A stretch of 8,579 nt of DNA from Desulfovibrio sp. (lineage in GTDB: Bacteria > Desulfobacterota > Desulfovibrionia > Desulfovibrionales > Desulfovibrionaceae), in contig JAISNZ010000101.1 in NCBI GenBank assembly GCA_031275955.1, positions 1 to 8,579 on the forward strand. The letters run 5' to 3'. Position numbers and translations under genes: made by a program. The notes under the pieces are model-generated. The model did no database searches and was not told the DNA's origin. It saw only the letters and a program-made list of their open reading frames with translations. This document shows, one piece after another, positions 1 to 7,506 of the stretch (within the stretch, counting starts at the first letter, position 1; each line of letters starts with the position of its first letter).

Positions 1-142
1 CCCAGGCCGCGGCGGGGGGGGTGCGGGGCCGTCCGTCCCGCGCCACCGCGCGGGCGCACCCGCCCTCAAAAAGATCGCCCCCCGGGGGGGGTTGGGGGCG
101 CCGCCCCCACACCTCCCTATTTTCTGCATTGAGGTTGCGGTT
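1..142. other. GC-rich leader upstream of glpAB
   Basis: No gene can be supported here. The sequence is dominated by G and C runs, including C6 followed by G8 at 78-91 and a short hairpin at 93-109. The glpAB reading frame is open back to the left edge, but the peptide it would encode is low-complexity Gly/Pro/Ala and does not resemble the start of any GlpA, so I treat the stretch as untranslated. It could include the 3' end of a transcription unit that lies outside the window. I see no convincing -35/-10 pair. Confidence 0.5.
93..109. terminator. Small G/C hairpin, possible terminator or leader structure
   Basis: A perfect 7-bp stem (TGGGGGC and GCCCCCA) encloses the 3-nt loop GCC. The following plus-strand sequence is CACCTCCCTATTTT, so there is no clean U tract directly after the stem. 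It may be the terminator of an upstream gene or a structured part of the glpAB leader. Evidence is structural only. Confidence 0.3.
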
Positions 143-3085
143 ATGCGCAAGGCGGAAGGGACGAGGGTCGTGGTCATCGGCGGCGGCGCGACGGGGACGG
201 GAATCCTCCGTGATCTTTCCCTGCGCGGCATTCCCGCTCTTCTGCTGGAGCGGGGGGATCTCGGTTCCGGCACGAGTTCCCGTTTTCACGGCCTTCTGCA
301 CAGCGGGGCGCGCTATGCCGCGGGCGATCCCGAATCCGCCCGCGAATGTATTCGGGAGAACGGTGTCCTGCGCCGCATCGCCCCGGATTGCGTCGAGGAA
401 ACGGAGGGCTGGTTCGTCCGTTCCCCCGGGGATGATCCGGCCTTTGAGCCGGTCTGGCTTCGCGCCTGCGCGGACTGCGGCATTGAGGTCCGGCGGATCG
501 ACCCTAAGGACGCCTTCCGGCTGGAGCCCAATCTCGCGCGCGACGCGCGGGCCGTGTTCCGCGTTCCGGATTCCGCCGTGGACGGGTTCCGCATGGTCTG
601 GCATAACGCCATGTCCGCCCGGCGCCGCGGCGGGCGTCTGCGCACCTATACCCGGGTCACGGGGATCACGCTGGAGGGGGGCGCGGTTGCCGGGGTGACG
701 GCTGTCGGGGCCTCGGGGGAGTCCGGGCGCATTCCCTGCGAGTATGTGATCAACGCGGCCGGTTCCTGGGCGGGGGAGGTGGCCGCCCTGGCCGGTCTCC
801 GGGTGCCCGTGTCCCCGGACAGGGGATTGCTGCTGGCCTTCAACCACCGCTTTCTCGACAGGGTGGTGAATCGCCTGCGTCCGCCGTCCGATGGGGACAT
901 CTTCGTTCCCCACGGCTCTGTCGTCATTTTCGGCACAACCTCCGTGCCCGTGGATCGCCCGGACGACGTTACGCCCACCTCCGCCGAGGCCCTGCGCCTT
1001 CTGGACGAGGGAGAAGTCCTCTTTCCCGGGCTTCGCGGCTACCGTCTGCTGCGCGCCTTCGCCGGAACCCGCCCCCTGTATTCGCCCGAGGCCTTGAGCG
1101 GACGGGCGGCCACGCGCGATTTCGTCATTCTGGATCATGAGCGGGAGGGCTGCCGGGGCATGGCCACCATCACGGGGGGAAAATTCACCTCCTTCCGGCT
1201 GATGGCGGAAAGGATCTGCGATCTGGCGGCGAAGCGTCTCGGCGTTACGGCGCCCTGCCGCACGGCGCAGGAGGCCATCCTCCCCTCCCGCTCCGGAGAG
1301 GAACTGCGCCGCGCCCGGAAAATTTTCCCCTTGGGCGGCGCGGATCTCGCGGCCTCGCGCCTTGGCGACGGGCTGGAAAAGGCCATGGGGATCGCCGAGG
1401 AGGCGCCCTGGAAGAAGCTGCTGCTCTGTGAGTGCGAGTTGGTGACTCTGGCGGAATTTGAAGCCATCGCCTCGGAACCCACCAGCCGTTCCCTGAGCGA
1501 CATCCGCAGGCGCACCCGCATGGGCATGGGAACCTGCCAGGGCGGTTTTTGCGGCTTCCGCGCCGCCGGCGCCCTGGCGGAAGCGGGAATCAGCGCCTGT
1601 CCGCAGGATGTGGCGCGCGCGTTTCTGGAAGAACGCTGGCATGGCGTCAGGCCCCTGCTCTGGGGTAACCAGTTGCGGGAGGTGGAGCTGGAACGGGGCA
1701 TTTACGGGGCATCCCTCAATCTGGACGGCGCCCGGGACTTGCCGGAGGATCGCCCCGCGCCGGTTTCCGGGGTCCTCCGGCCCCCTCCGGCTCCTATTTC
1801 CGCCGCCCTGCGGACAAGCGAGCAGGAATGCGATGTCCTTGTCGTCGGCGCGGGGCTTTCCGGCCTGATTGCCGCGCTGGTCGCGGCCAGGCGGGGGAGA
1901 AAGACGCTTTTGCTCTGCAAGGGGGCCGGGGCCCTGAGCATAGGCGGCGGAACCATTGACCTCCTGGGCTATATCGAGGGGGAGGCTGTGCGGGGCGATC
2001 CCTTCGCGGCCTTTGGCCGTCTGGCTCCGGATCATCCTTATGCCCTGCTGGGGGCGGATCGCGTCCGCGCCTCCCTGGATTTTTTGCTGGCCCTGGCCGC
2101 CGAAAAGGGTTTTCCCCTCTTTCAGGCGGGAAGCCCGGAGAAGGGAAACGCCTGGCTGCCCACAGCCGCCGGGACCCTGAAGCCGGTCTGGCTTGCCGGC
2201 GAGAGCGGGGATTGCGCCGTCTTTGATTCCGCCCGCTCCATCGCCGTGGTCGGGGTGGAGGGCATGAAGGATTTCTCCCCGCGCATGGTGGTTCGCGGCC
2301 TTGGGCCGAGGGCGCCCTTTGCCGGGAAAGACCTGCGCCCGTCCTTCCTGCCCCGGCCCTCCATCCTTGCGGCGGAGGGCGGGCGCGACATTACGGCCTT
2401 TGATCTCGCCCGCTTCATGGATACCCCGGAGGGCCTTTCCTGGTTGGGGGAAACCCTGCCGGCGGCGGCGGGAAGCGCGGAGGCGGTCTTTCTTCCCTCC
2501 TTTCTGGGCATCCGCCGCGCCGCGGCGGCGCATACCCTTCTGGAGCGCCTGGGCCTGCGGGTGACGGAACTCGCCTGTCCGCCCCCCGCCGTTACGGGGC
2601 TGCGCCTGCAGACGATGCTGCGGGAAGCTTTGCGCGGGCTTTCCGTCCCCGTGCTGGGCAACGTCGAAGTGAGCGGGAGCCTTACGGACAGGGGCCGCTG
2701 CCTGGGACTGACGGCGGAGCGGGCGGGAACGCGGCACCTTTACCGCGCCGCGTCCTACATCATCGCCACCGGCGGCATTTTCGGCAAGGGCATTGCCACG
2801 CTCCCCGGCCAGGCCTTTGAAACGATTTTCCGGCTGCCCGTTCCCGCGCCCGCGACCCAGGAAGACTGGTCCTGTCCGCGCCTCTTCGGACGCGGGGGGC
2901 ACTTCTTCGCCCGGATGGGCGTTTCCGTTGACGCCAGACTGCGCCCTGTGGACAGGGAGGGAGGAGTCCTGCTCTCCAATGTCTTCTTCGCGGGGCGGAC
3001 CTTGGGCGGATATGATTTCGCCGCGGAAAAATCCGGCGGCGGCGTCGCCCTGGCCACGGGGTATGCCGCGGGAGGCGAAGCATAG
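143..3085 (+). CDS. glpAB: Fused anaerobic glycerol-3-phosphate dehydrogenase GlpA-GlpB
   Basis: The protein (980 aa) combines the catalytic FAD subunit GlpA and the subunit GlpB of anaerobic glycerol-3-phosphate dehydrogenase, which oxidises sn-glycerol-3-phosphate to dihydroxyacetone phosphate and passes electrons toward the quinone pool at the inner membrane. Residues 9-18 (VVVIGGGATG) are the first dinucleotide-binding fold; HGLLHSGARYA and ITGGKFTSFRLMAE are GlpA signatures. A BFD-like [2Fe-2S] motif has Cys429, Cys431, Cys465 and Cys470 (CEC ... GTCQGGFC). After the GlpA end (WGNQLREVE) comes a Pro-rich linker (about 536-562), then a second fold (VLVVGAGLSG, about 565-574), HPYALLG and the GlpB end AGRTLGGYDF...GGGVA. 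The GlpB part is about 418 residues, close to the usual length. The ATG at 143 has GAGG 8 nt upstream and gives the normal GlpA N-terminus. No glpC follows, so the Fe-S membrane partner must be elsewhere or replaced. A fusion of two normally separate genes is the odd feature; no stop or frameshift lies between the halves. Confidence 0.95.
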   Translation: MRKAEGTRVVVIGGGATGTGILRDLSLRGIPALLLERGDLGSGTSSRFHGLLHSGARYAAGDPESARECIRENGVLRRIAPDCVEETEGWFVRSPGDDPAFEPVWLRACADCGIEVRRIDPKDAFRLEPNLARDARAVFRVPDSAVDGFRMVWHNAMSARRRGGRLRTYTRVTGITLEGGAVAGVTAVGASGESGRIPCEYVINAAGSWAGEVAALAGLRVPVSPDRGLLLAFNHRFLDRVVNRLRPPSDGDIFVPHGSVVIFGTTSVPVDRPDDVTPTSAEALRLLDEGEVLFPGLRGYRLLRAFAGTRPLYSPEALSGRAATRDFVILDHEREGCRGMATITGGKFTSFRLMAERICDLAAKRLGVTAPCRTAQEAILPSRSGEELRRARKIFPLGGADLAASRLGDGLEKAMGIAEEAPWKKLLLCECELVTLAEFEAIASEPTSRSLSDIRRRTRMGMGTCQGGFCGFRAAGALAEAGISACPQDVARAFLEERWHGVRPLLWGNQLREVELERGIYGASLNLDGARDLPEDRPAPVSGVLRPPPAPISAALRTSEQECDVLVVGAGLSGLIAALVAARRGRKTLLLCKGAGALSIGGGTIDLLGYIEGEAVRGDPFAAFGRLAPDHPYALLGADRVRASLDFLLALAAEKGFPLFQAGSPEKGNAWLPTAAGTLKPVWLAGESGDCAVFDSARSIAVVGVEGMKDFSPRMVVRGLGPRAPFAGKDLRPSFLPRPSILAAEGGRDITAFDLARFMDTPEGLSWLGETLPAAAGSAEAVFLPSFLGIRRAAAAHTLLERLGLRVTELACPPPAVTGLRLQTMLREALRGLSVPVLGNVEVSGSLTDRGRCLGLTAERAGTRHLYRAASYIIATGGIFGKGIATLPGQAFETIFRLPVPAPATQEDWSCPRLFGRGGHFFARMGVSVDARLRPVDREGGVLLSNVFFAGRTLGGYDFAAEKSGGGVALATGYAAGGEA

Positions 3086-3105
3086 ATCCTGGCCTCGCGA
3101 TCCCA

Positions 3106-3190
3106 TTGGAATTTGTTGTTCATTGCCTTTTTGTATTTTGTATACAGTTGAACTTTACCGCGTTATACCAGAACAAGGGAACATACGCAT
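3106..3190 (+). promoter_or_regulatory. AT-rich probable promoter region of the kinase unit
   Basis: This gap after glpAB is much richer in A and T than its surroundings, and is followed by a ribosome binding site. It contains TATACA (3141-3146) and TATACC (3164-3169) as -10-like hexamers and several TTG-starting hexamers, for example TTGTTC (3116-3121) 19 bp before TATACA. None forms a strong pair with normal spacing, so the exact promoter is not resolved. I see no good terminator for glpAB, and read-through into the kinase is possible. Confidence 0.3.
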
Positions 3191-3316
3191 ATGACGGACA
3201 ATGCAAAAAGGCATGCCTGCCGTACAGGCAAACGTCCGTTTCGGAGCGCGGGGCAAAGACGTGTTGGCGGCGCGCAGGTGATTGCGGAAGCCCAGAAACG
3301 AGGAACCCCCCTTTGA
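3191..3316 (+). CDS. Short basic ORF (41 aa) overlapping the kinase start
   Basis: The ATG at 3191 is preceded by AAGGGA ending 10 nt upstream, a usable ribosome binding site. The 41-residue product begins MTDNAKRHACRTGKR and ends KRGTPL; it is rich in Arg and Lys, with no signal peptide or membrane segment. Its TGA (3314-3316) overlaps the TTG start of the sensor kinase (3313-3315) in the arrangement TTGA, which is typical of translational coupling. I recognise no family. It may be a leader ORF whose translation delivers ribosomes to the weak TTG start, rather than a functional peptide. A chance ORF remains possible, though the site, spacing and exact overlap argue for use. Confidence 0.5.
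   Translation: MTDNAKRHACRTGKRPFRSAGQRRVGGAQVIAEAQKRGTPL
3300..3315 (+). promoter_or_regulatory. Ribosome binding site that sets the kinase TTG start
   Basis: GAGGAA (3300-3305) lies just before a TTG at 3313-3315, with 8 nt between AGGA and the start. Starting here gives a complete signal peptide (MIAWKYCAPLVLACLLLG). There is no in-frame ATG near this point; the next methionine (residue 63) already lies inside the first sensor domain. Confidence 0.75.
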
Positions 3317-6300
3317 TTGCCTGGAAATACTGCGCGCCGCTTGTCCTGGCCTGCCTGCTGCTCGGGCTGCAGCCGGGCCGCCCGGCACAGGCGGCGCACC
3401 CCCTGTTCCGCGCCTACACGGATATTCCCGGCGTCACGGCCGAGGAAGCCGCCGCCATAGAAACCCTGAAAAAACGCCGCGGCGGCTTCACTGTGGCCAT
3501 GAATCACAGCACAGAGGCCTTCCCCTTAAGCGATGGAAGCCTAGGCGGATTCAGCAGCCTGTTCTGCGCCTGGCTGACGGATGTATTCGCTGTTCCCTTC
3601 AAACTGGAGATCGCTGAATGGGATGCGCTCATGGAGGGTCTTGCCTCCCACAGAATCGATTTTACCGGAGAGTTGACCCCCACTCCCCAGCGCCGCGAAA
3701 AGTATTACATGACTGAGGCCATTGCCGAGCGGGTGTTCAAATATTTCCGCCTGGCCGGCAGCATGAGCTTGTCCGAAGTGGCGGCCCGGCGGCACCTGCG
3801 CTTCGCTTTTCTGGAAGGTTCCATCAGCGGCGATTTTGTCCGGGATGTCGCCGAGACCCCCTTTGACGCCGTCTATGTGAAAAATCACAAGGACGCGGCG
3901 TTGCTGCTGCGCCGGGGAGCCATTGACGCCTTTTTTACCGAAGGCATTGATGAAGCGGCCTTTGACGACTACCCCGAGATCACGGCAACGGTATATCTTC
4001 CCCTGATTTACGTGCCGGTTTCCTTTGCCACCGCCAACCCCGAACTCGCCCCCATAGTCAGCGTTGTCCAGAAATACCTGGACCAGGGCGGCGTTTCCCA
4101 CCTGACGGAGATGTATGACCGGGGAGATGAGGAATACCGGAAGGACAAATTTTTCCGGCAGCTCAGCGGGGAAGAACAGGCCTACATGCGCGCGCGGCGT
4201 GACGGGCGGAAGATCCCCGTCGCGGCGGAATACGACAACTATCCGTTCAGCTTCTATAACGCGGCGGAACGGCAGTGGCAGGGCATCGCCATTGACGTGC
4301 TGCGCGAAATCAGCGCCCTTTCCGGGCTTCCCTTTGTCATCGCGAATGAACCCGGCGCGTCCTGGCCGGAGTTGCTCGACGCGCTGGAGAAGGGAAAAGT
4401 GGCCCTGATCTCGGAGCTGATCCCCACCAGGGAACGCCAGGGGCTTTTCCTCTGGCCGGAGACGCCGTACAGCACCGACAATTTCGCCCTCATCTCCCGC
4501 GCGGCACAGGAGAACATCAAGGTCAACCAGATCCTCAACTCCTCGGTGGCCCTCGCCAAGGATACCGCCTACGAGCAAATTTTCGACCGCTGGTTCCCCA
4601 ACCACCAGCGCACCGTGCGCTTCGACTCCACCGACAAGTGCTTCGCGGCGCTGGAAAGGGGTGAAGTGGATTTCGTCATGGCCAGCCGGTACCTGATGCT
4701 GAGCATGACGCACTACCTTGAAAAACCCGGTTTCAAGATGAACATCCTGTTCGAACACAGCTATTCCTCATCCTTCGGACTGAACAAAAACGAGACCGTC
4801 CTCTGCTCCATAATCAGCAAGGCGCAGAAACTGGTGGACACGGCCAGGATTGCCGACCAGTGGACCCGCCGCGTCTTCGACTACAACGCCAAGCTGGCCC
4901 GTGACCGGCTGCCCTACATGATCGGGCTGGCCGCCATGCTGGCCGTGATCCTGGTGCTCCTGCTGGCGCTTTTGCAGCGCGGCAGGCGGTCCGCCAGAGA
5001 ACTGGCGGCGCAGGCCGAGATCGCCCTGGAGGCGTCAGGGGCGAAGAGCGAGTTCCTGGCCCGCATGAGCCATGAGATTCGCACGCCCATGAACGCCATC
5101 ATCGGCTTGTCCGAAATGACGCGGAGACAATACGGTTCGGCGAAAGGGCTTGAATACATCCGGCAGATCAAAATCGCGGGAAAAAATCTGCTTGCCGTCA
5201 TCAACGAAATTCTCGACATCTCCAAAATCGAATCCGGCCGTTTGGAGATCGTTCCCTCCCTGTATGAAACCGCCTTCCTCCTGTCCGATACCCTGGCTGT
5301 CATCCGCGTGAAATTGGCGGAGACGCCCCTTGAGCTGATCCTGAACATCTCGCCGGAACTGCCTGCCGTCATGAACGGTGACGCGGGGCGGATCAGGCAG
5401 ATCCTGCTCAACCTGCTCAGCAACGCTGTAAAGTACACGGAAAAAGGGTTCATCATGTTTTCCGCTTCAGCGCAGGCGGTATCCGAGGATACGGTGCTGC
5501 TGACCTTCATTGTTGAGGACAGCGGAATCGGCATTAAAAACGAGGACCTGTCGAAGCTGTTCGGAAAATTTTCCCGCATTGCCGAAAACCGGCACATCAA
5601 TATCGAAGGCTCCGGCCTTGGATTGGTCATCAGCCGCAACCTGTGCCGGATCCTGGGCGGCGACATCACGGTGCGCAGCGAGTACGGCAAAGGCTCGGCC
5701 TTTACGGCGACGCTGCTTCAGACCGTGGTCGACAAGACGCCGATGGGCGACATGGCCGGCTTGGCGAGGCTGCGGACGGAGGAGCAAAGCGTCACCTTCA
5801 CCGCGCCGGAAGCGGAGGCGCTGCTCGTGGACGATTCGTACAGCAATCTGCTGGTGGCCGAGGGCTGGCTCGCGCCCTACAAGATGCGCGTATCCACCTG
5901 CATGAACGGCCGCGAGGCTGTGGATCTGGTGCGCGAGCGTCCCTTTGATCTCGTGCTCATGGACCACATGATGCCGGAAATGGATGGCGTGGAAGCGACT
6001 CTCGCCATCCGGGCAATGGATCGGGAATACTGCGGGACACTGCCCATTATTGCCCTGACGGCCAATGCCGTGGCCGGCATGAGCGAGATGTTCCTGGCGA
6101 ACGGCTTCAGTGATTTTCTTTCCAAGCCCATCGATCCGGACAGGCTGGATGCGGTGTTGAAAAAATGGATTCCCGCCGGCACCCAGCGCGGGGCAAAAGA
6201 AGCCGCGGCGGGCGGAGCGGATGCCTGCGCGCCGCCCGCCGCGGCCCCGCCGGACATTGCGGGCCTTAACCTCGCCGCCGGAATGGCGCGGATGGGCGGA

Positions 6301-6837
6301 AAGTTCAGCCGCTATCTGGATCTGCTGGAAACCTTCCGGCGGGACGCGCGGGACGCTTTCCCCCTGCTTGAGGCCACGCCGGACCACTCGTCCCTCCCGT
6401 CCTTAACCATCCTGGCACACGCCTTGAAAAGCGCCCTGGCCAACATCGGGGCGGGGGAATTGTCGCAGGCGGCCGCCCTGCTGGAGAAGGCGGGCCGGGA
6501 GGCGGACCTGCGCGCGTTGCGCGCCGGGCTGCCGGAATTCCGGAAAGAACTTGCCGCCCTGGCCTCGCGCCTCGGCGCGTTTACGGCCTCGGAACGTTCC
6601 CTGGACGGCGGCGCGGGCCGCGTTTCCCCGGAAATGCGCTCCGCCCTGGCCCGGTTGCGGGAAGCGCTGGACGCGCGGAATGCCGGCGCAACGAACGCCG
6701 CGCTGGCCCGGCTGCAAAACCTGCCCTTGTCCGGAAGACAAAAGGAAGACATCGCCGAAATTGAGGATTTTATCCTGACGGCTGATTTCCGCAAGGCGCT
6801 GGAGGCTGTGAGCGCCCTGTGCGCGCGGGTCGATTGA
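3313..6837 (+). CDS. EvgS/BvgS-like hybrid sensor histidine kinase with tandem SBP domains
   Basis: This 1174-aa inner-membrane protein should sense a small periplasmic ligand and run an internal His-Asp-His phosphorelay. Order: signal peptide with likely cleavage after AQA (about residue 27); a first SBP_bac_3-like domain (about 50-270); a second (about 297-525, opening KIPVAAEYDNYPFSFYN); one membrane segment (536-554); HisKA with the H-box SHEIRTPMNAIIG (His587); HATPase with N-box NLLSNAVKY (Asn700, Asn704), DSGIGI (736-741) and GSGLGL (766-771); a receiver (about 834-955) with Asp840/Asp841, phospho-acceptor Asp884, Thr916 and Lys938; an Hpt domain (about 981-1080) with His1036 in HALKSALANIG; and a helical tail. 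All key residues are present. Only about 32 residues separate the membrane segment from His587, so there is no room for the PAS domain found in BvgS. The start is TTG, chosen for its ribosome site and signal peptide. No response regulator is adjacent, so its partner and target genes are unknown. The ligand cannot be read from the sequence; SBP_bac_3 domains often bind amino acids or related small molecules. Confidence 0.93.
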   Translation: MIAWKYCAPLVLACLLLGLQPGRPAQAAHPLFRAYTDIPGVTAEEAAAIETLKKRRGGFTVAMNHSTEAFPLSDGSLGGFSSLFCAWLTDVFAVPFKLEIAEWDALMEGLASHRIDFTGELTPTPQRREKYYMTEAIAERVFKYFRLAGSMSLSEVAARRHLRFAFLEGSISGDFVRDVAETPFDAVYVKNHKDAALLLRRGAIDAFFTEGIDEAAFDDYPEITATVYLPLIYVPVSFATANPELAPIVSVVQKYLDQGGVSHLTEMYDRGDEEYRKDKFFRQLSGEEQAYMRARRDGRKIPVAAEYDNYPFSFYNAAERQWQGIAIDVLREISALSGLPFVIANEPGASWPELLDALEKGKVALISELIPTRERQGLFLWPETPYSTDNFALISRAAQENIKVNQILNSSVALAKDTAYEQIFDRWFPNHQRTVRFDSTDKCFAALERGEVDFVMASRYLMLSMTHYLEKPGFKMNILFEHSYSSSFGLNKNETVLCSIISKAQKLVDTARIADQWTRRVFDYNAKLARDRLPYMIGLAAMLAVILVLLLALLQRGRRSARELAAQAEIALEASGAKSEFLARMSHEIRTPMNAIIGLSEMTRRQYGSAKGLEYIRQIKIAGKNLLAVINEILDISKIESGRLEIVPSLYETAFLLSDTLAVIRVKLAETPLELILNISPELPAVMNGDAGRIRQILLNLLSNAVKYTEKGFIMFSASAQAVSEDTVLLTFIVEDSGIGIKNEDLSKLFGKFSRIAENRHINIEGSGLGLVISRNLCRILGGDITVRSEYGKGSAFTATLLQTVVDKTPMGDMAGLARLRTEEQSVTFTAPEAEALLVDDSYSNLLVAEGWLAPYKMRVSTCMNGREAVDLVRERPFDLVLMDHMMPEMDGVEATLAIRAMDREYCGTLPIIALTANAVAGMSEMFLANGFSDFLSKPIDPDRLDAVLKKWIPAGTQRGAKEAAAGGADACAPPAAAPPDIAGLNLAAGMARMGGKFSRYLDLLETFRRDARDAFPLLEATPDHSSLPSLTILAHALKSALANIGAGELSQAAALLEKAGREADLRALRAGLPEFRKELAALASRLGAFTASERSLDGGAGRVSPEMRSALARLREALDARNAGATNAALARLQNLPLSGRQKEDIAEIEDFILTADFRKALEAVSALCARVD

Positions 6838-6865
6838 GGCCCCCCGCGCCGGGCGTTCACAGGGG

Positions 6866-6891
6866 AATTGCAACCTCTGGCCGCAATTTTT
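6866..6891 (+). terminator. Weak hairpin with T run after the kinase gene
   Basis: AATTGC (6866-6871) and GCAATT (6883-6888) can pair around an 11-nt loop, and T residues continue through 6891. Two G-U pairs could extend the base. It sits about 30 nt after the kinase stop, where a terminator would be expected. The short A/T-rich stem makes it a weak candidate. Confidence 0.35.
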
Positions 6892-7024
6892 CGGGAGCCG
6901 GGTTTTCTCCTCTGGAAATTCGGGCGGCGCGGAGCTATGTGTAGTCAACAGGGCATTCGCCCGTTGTCTGTCCGCGGCGAAAATCCTCCGCCGGGCCGCA
7001 GCGGGAAAGCCCGCAAGAACAGCC

Positions 7025-7246
7025 ATGACCTCCCGCCCTGAAGACGACAATCCCTTTCGGGTTTGCGCCACGGCCACGGCCACGGCCGCCAAACACGCCA
7101 CGCGCCTTGCCCTGGCCTATTGCCGGGAAAACCCCGGCGGTTCCGTCTGCGCGGAATTTTTTCGCGCCATTGCCGGGCGTCTCCCCCCTCCCTGCGGCGA
7201 TGCGGCGGAAAGGGAGGAGGAACGATCCCCTGGGCGAAGCCCATGA
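7025..7246 (+). CDS. Doubtful small hypothetical protein (73 aa)
   Basis: An ATG-started ORF encodes MTSRPEDDNPFRVC..., then a helix-like stretch (AAKHATRLALAYCRENPGG and CAEFFRAIAGRL), then a charged tail ending ERSPGRSP. I recognise no family. The central part reads like a real protein, but there is no clear ribosome binding site (CAAGAAC is the nearest purine-rich run) and GC-rich DNA produces such ORFs by chance. The residues ATATA come from a hexanucleotide repeat at 7067-7084. Confidence 0.3.
   Translation: MTSRPEDDNPFRVCATATATAAKHATRLALAYCRENPGGSVCAEFFRAIAGRLPPPCGDAAEREEERSPGRSP
7067..7084 (+). repeat. Three copies of a 6-bp tandem repeat
   Basis: GCCACG is repeated three times without change. 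It falls inside the doubtful ORF at 7025-7246, where a change in copy number would keep the frame. Confidence 0.6.
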
Positions 7247-7317
7247 TCAAAAGCCCGAACAAGGCCGTACCGCCACGGCCGGCGCGGACAGCCGGAAAAT
7301 CGTGTTGACGAAGCTGG

Positions 7318-7425
7318 TCAATGGATAAGATAGAGGTCAAGATAGTCAGGCTGAAGATCGTTAAGCGTTTTTTCAAATGCATAGAGTGTTTTTTCATAGC
7401 CGCGCTCGCTGTTCCAAACCTTAAT
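7318..7425 (-). pseudogene. Remnant of an aldo/keto reductase gene
   Basis: On the minus strand this encodes about 35 residues that match the centre of the aldo/keto reductase superfamily: KVWNSERGYEKTL, then a helix, then DYLDLYLIH. In intact enzymes (about 270-290 aa, TIM barrel, NADPH-dependent carbonyl reduction) the corresponding stretch ITTKVWN...DYLDLYLIHWP lies near residues 70-110. Here a TGA follows LIH directly (7318-7320), and sequence before the lysine does not match the family in any frame. The catalytic Asp/Tyr region and the rest of the barrel are absent. By my count 7321-7440 is about 42% GC, well below its neighbours, which suggests transfer from elsewhere or old decay. A hairpin-forming repeat (CAAACC 7415-7420, GGTTTG 7426-7431) sits at the point where homology begins. 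It cannot make a working enzyme. Confidence 0.75.
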
Positions 7426-7506
7426 GGTTTGAAACCACCCGTTATGGCGTAGCGATCCACCCGGCACCAGCCGCATGGAGCCAATCGGCTAGGGAATGAT
7501 TCCGTC

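Larger units (their letters stand above)
6892..7317. other. Intergenic stretch with no confident gene
   Basis: Between the convergent kinase and tonB genes this stretch is GC-rich and open in several frames, as is usual at this composition. The only ORF worth listing is at 7025-7246. No tRNA, insertion-sequence end or recognisable protein motif was found on either strand. It may be a decayed region, since a gene remnant lies directly to its right. Confidence 0.4.

Noticed and set aside
92..142. GlpAB start at TTG 92
   Set aside because: It adds a low-complexity segment not found in GlpA and has no ribosome site, while ATG 143 has GAGG at 8 nt.
3106..3312. Kinase start at TTG 3106
   Set aside because: It would place about 69 unrelated residues before a clear signal peptide; the ribosome site before 3313 is much better.
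3541..4758. Long minus-strand ORF (405 codons) inside the kinase gene
   Set aside because: It is antisense to well-supported sensor domains and shows no recognisable domain; such shadows are common in GC-rich genes.
5467..6387. Minus-strand ORF (306 codons) antisense to the kinase and receiver domains
   Set aside because: The plus strand has intact motifs throughout; the antisense product is His/Arg/Gly-rich without any family signature.
7243..7308. 21-codon ORF overlapping the end of the doubtful ORF at 7025-7246 by ATGA
   Set aside because: It has no suitably spaced ribosome site and depends on an upstream ORF that is itself uncertain.
6945..7484. Minus-strand ORF (179 codons) crossing the gene remnant
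   Set aside because: It reads the aldo/keto reductase remnant in the wrong frame, and continues as low-complexity Arg/Pro/Gly sequence.
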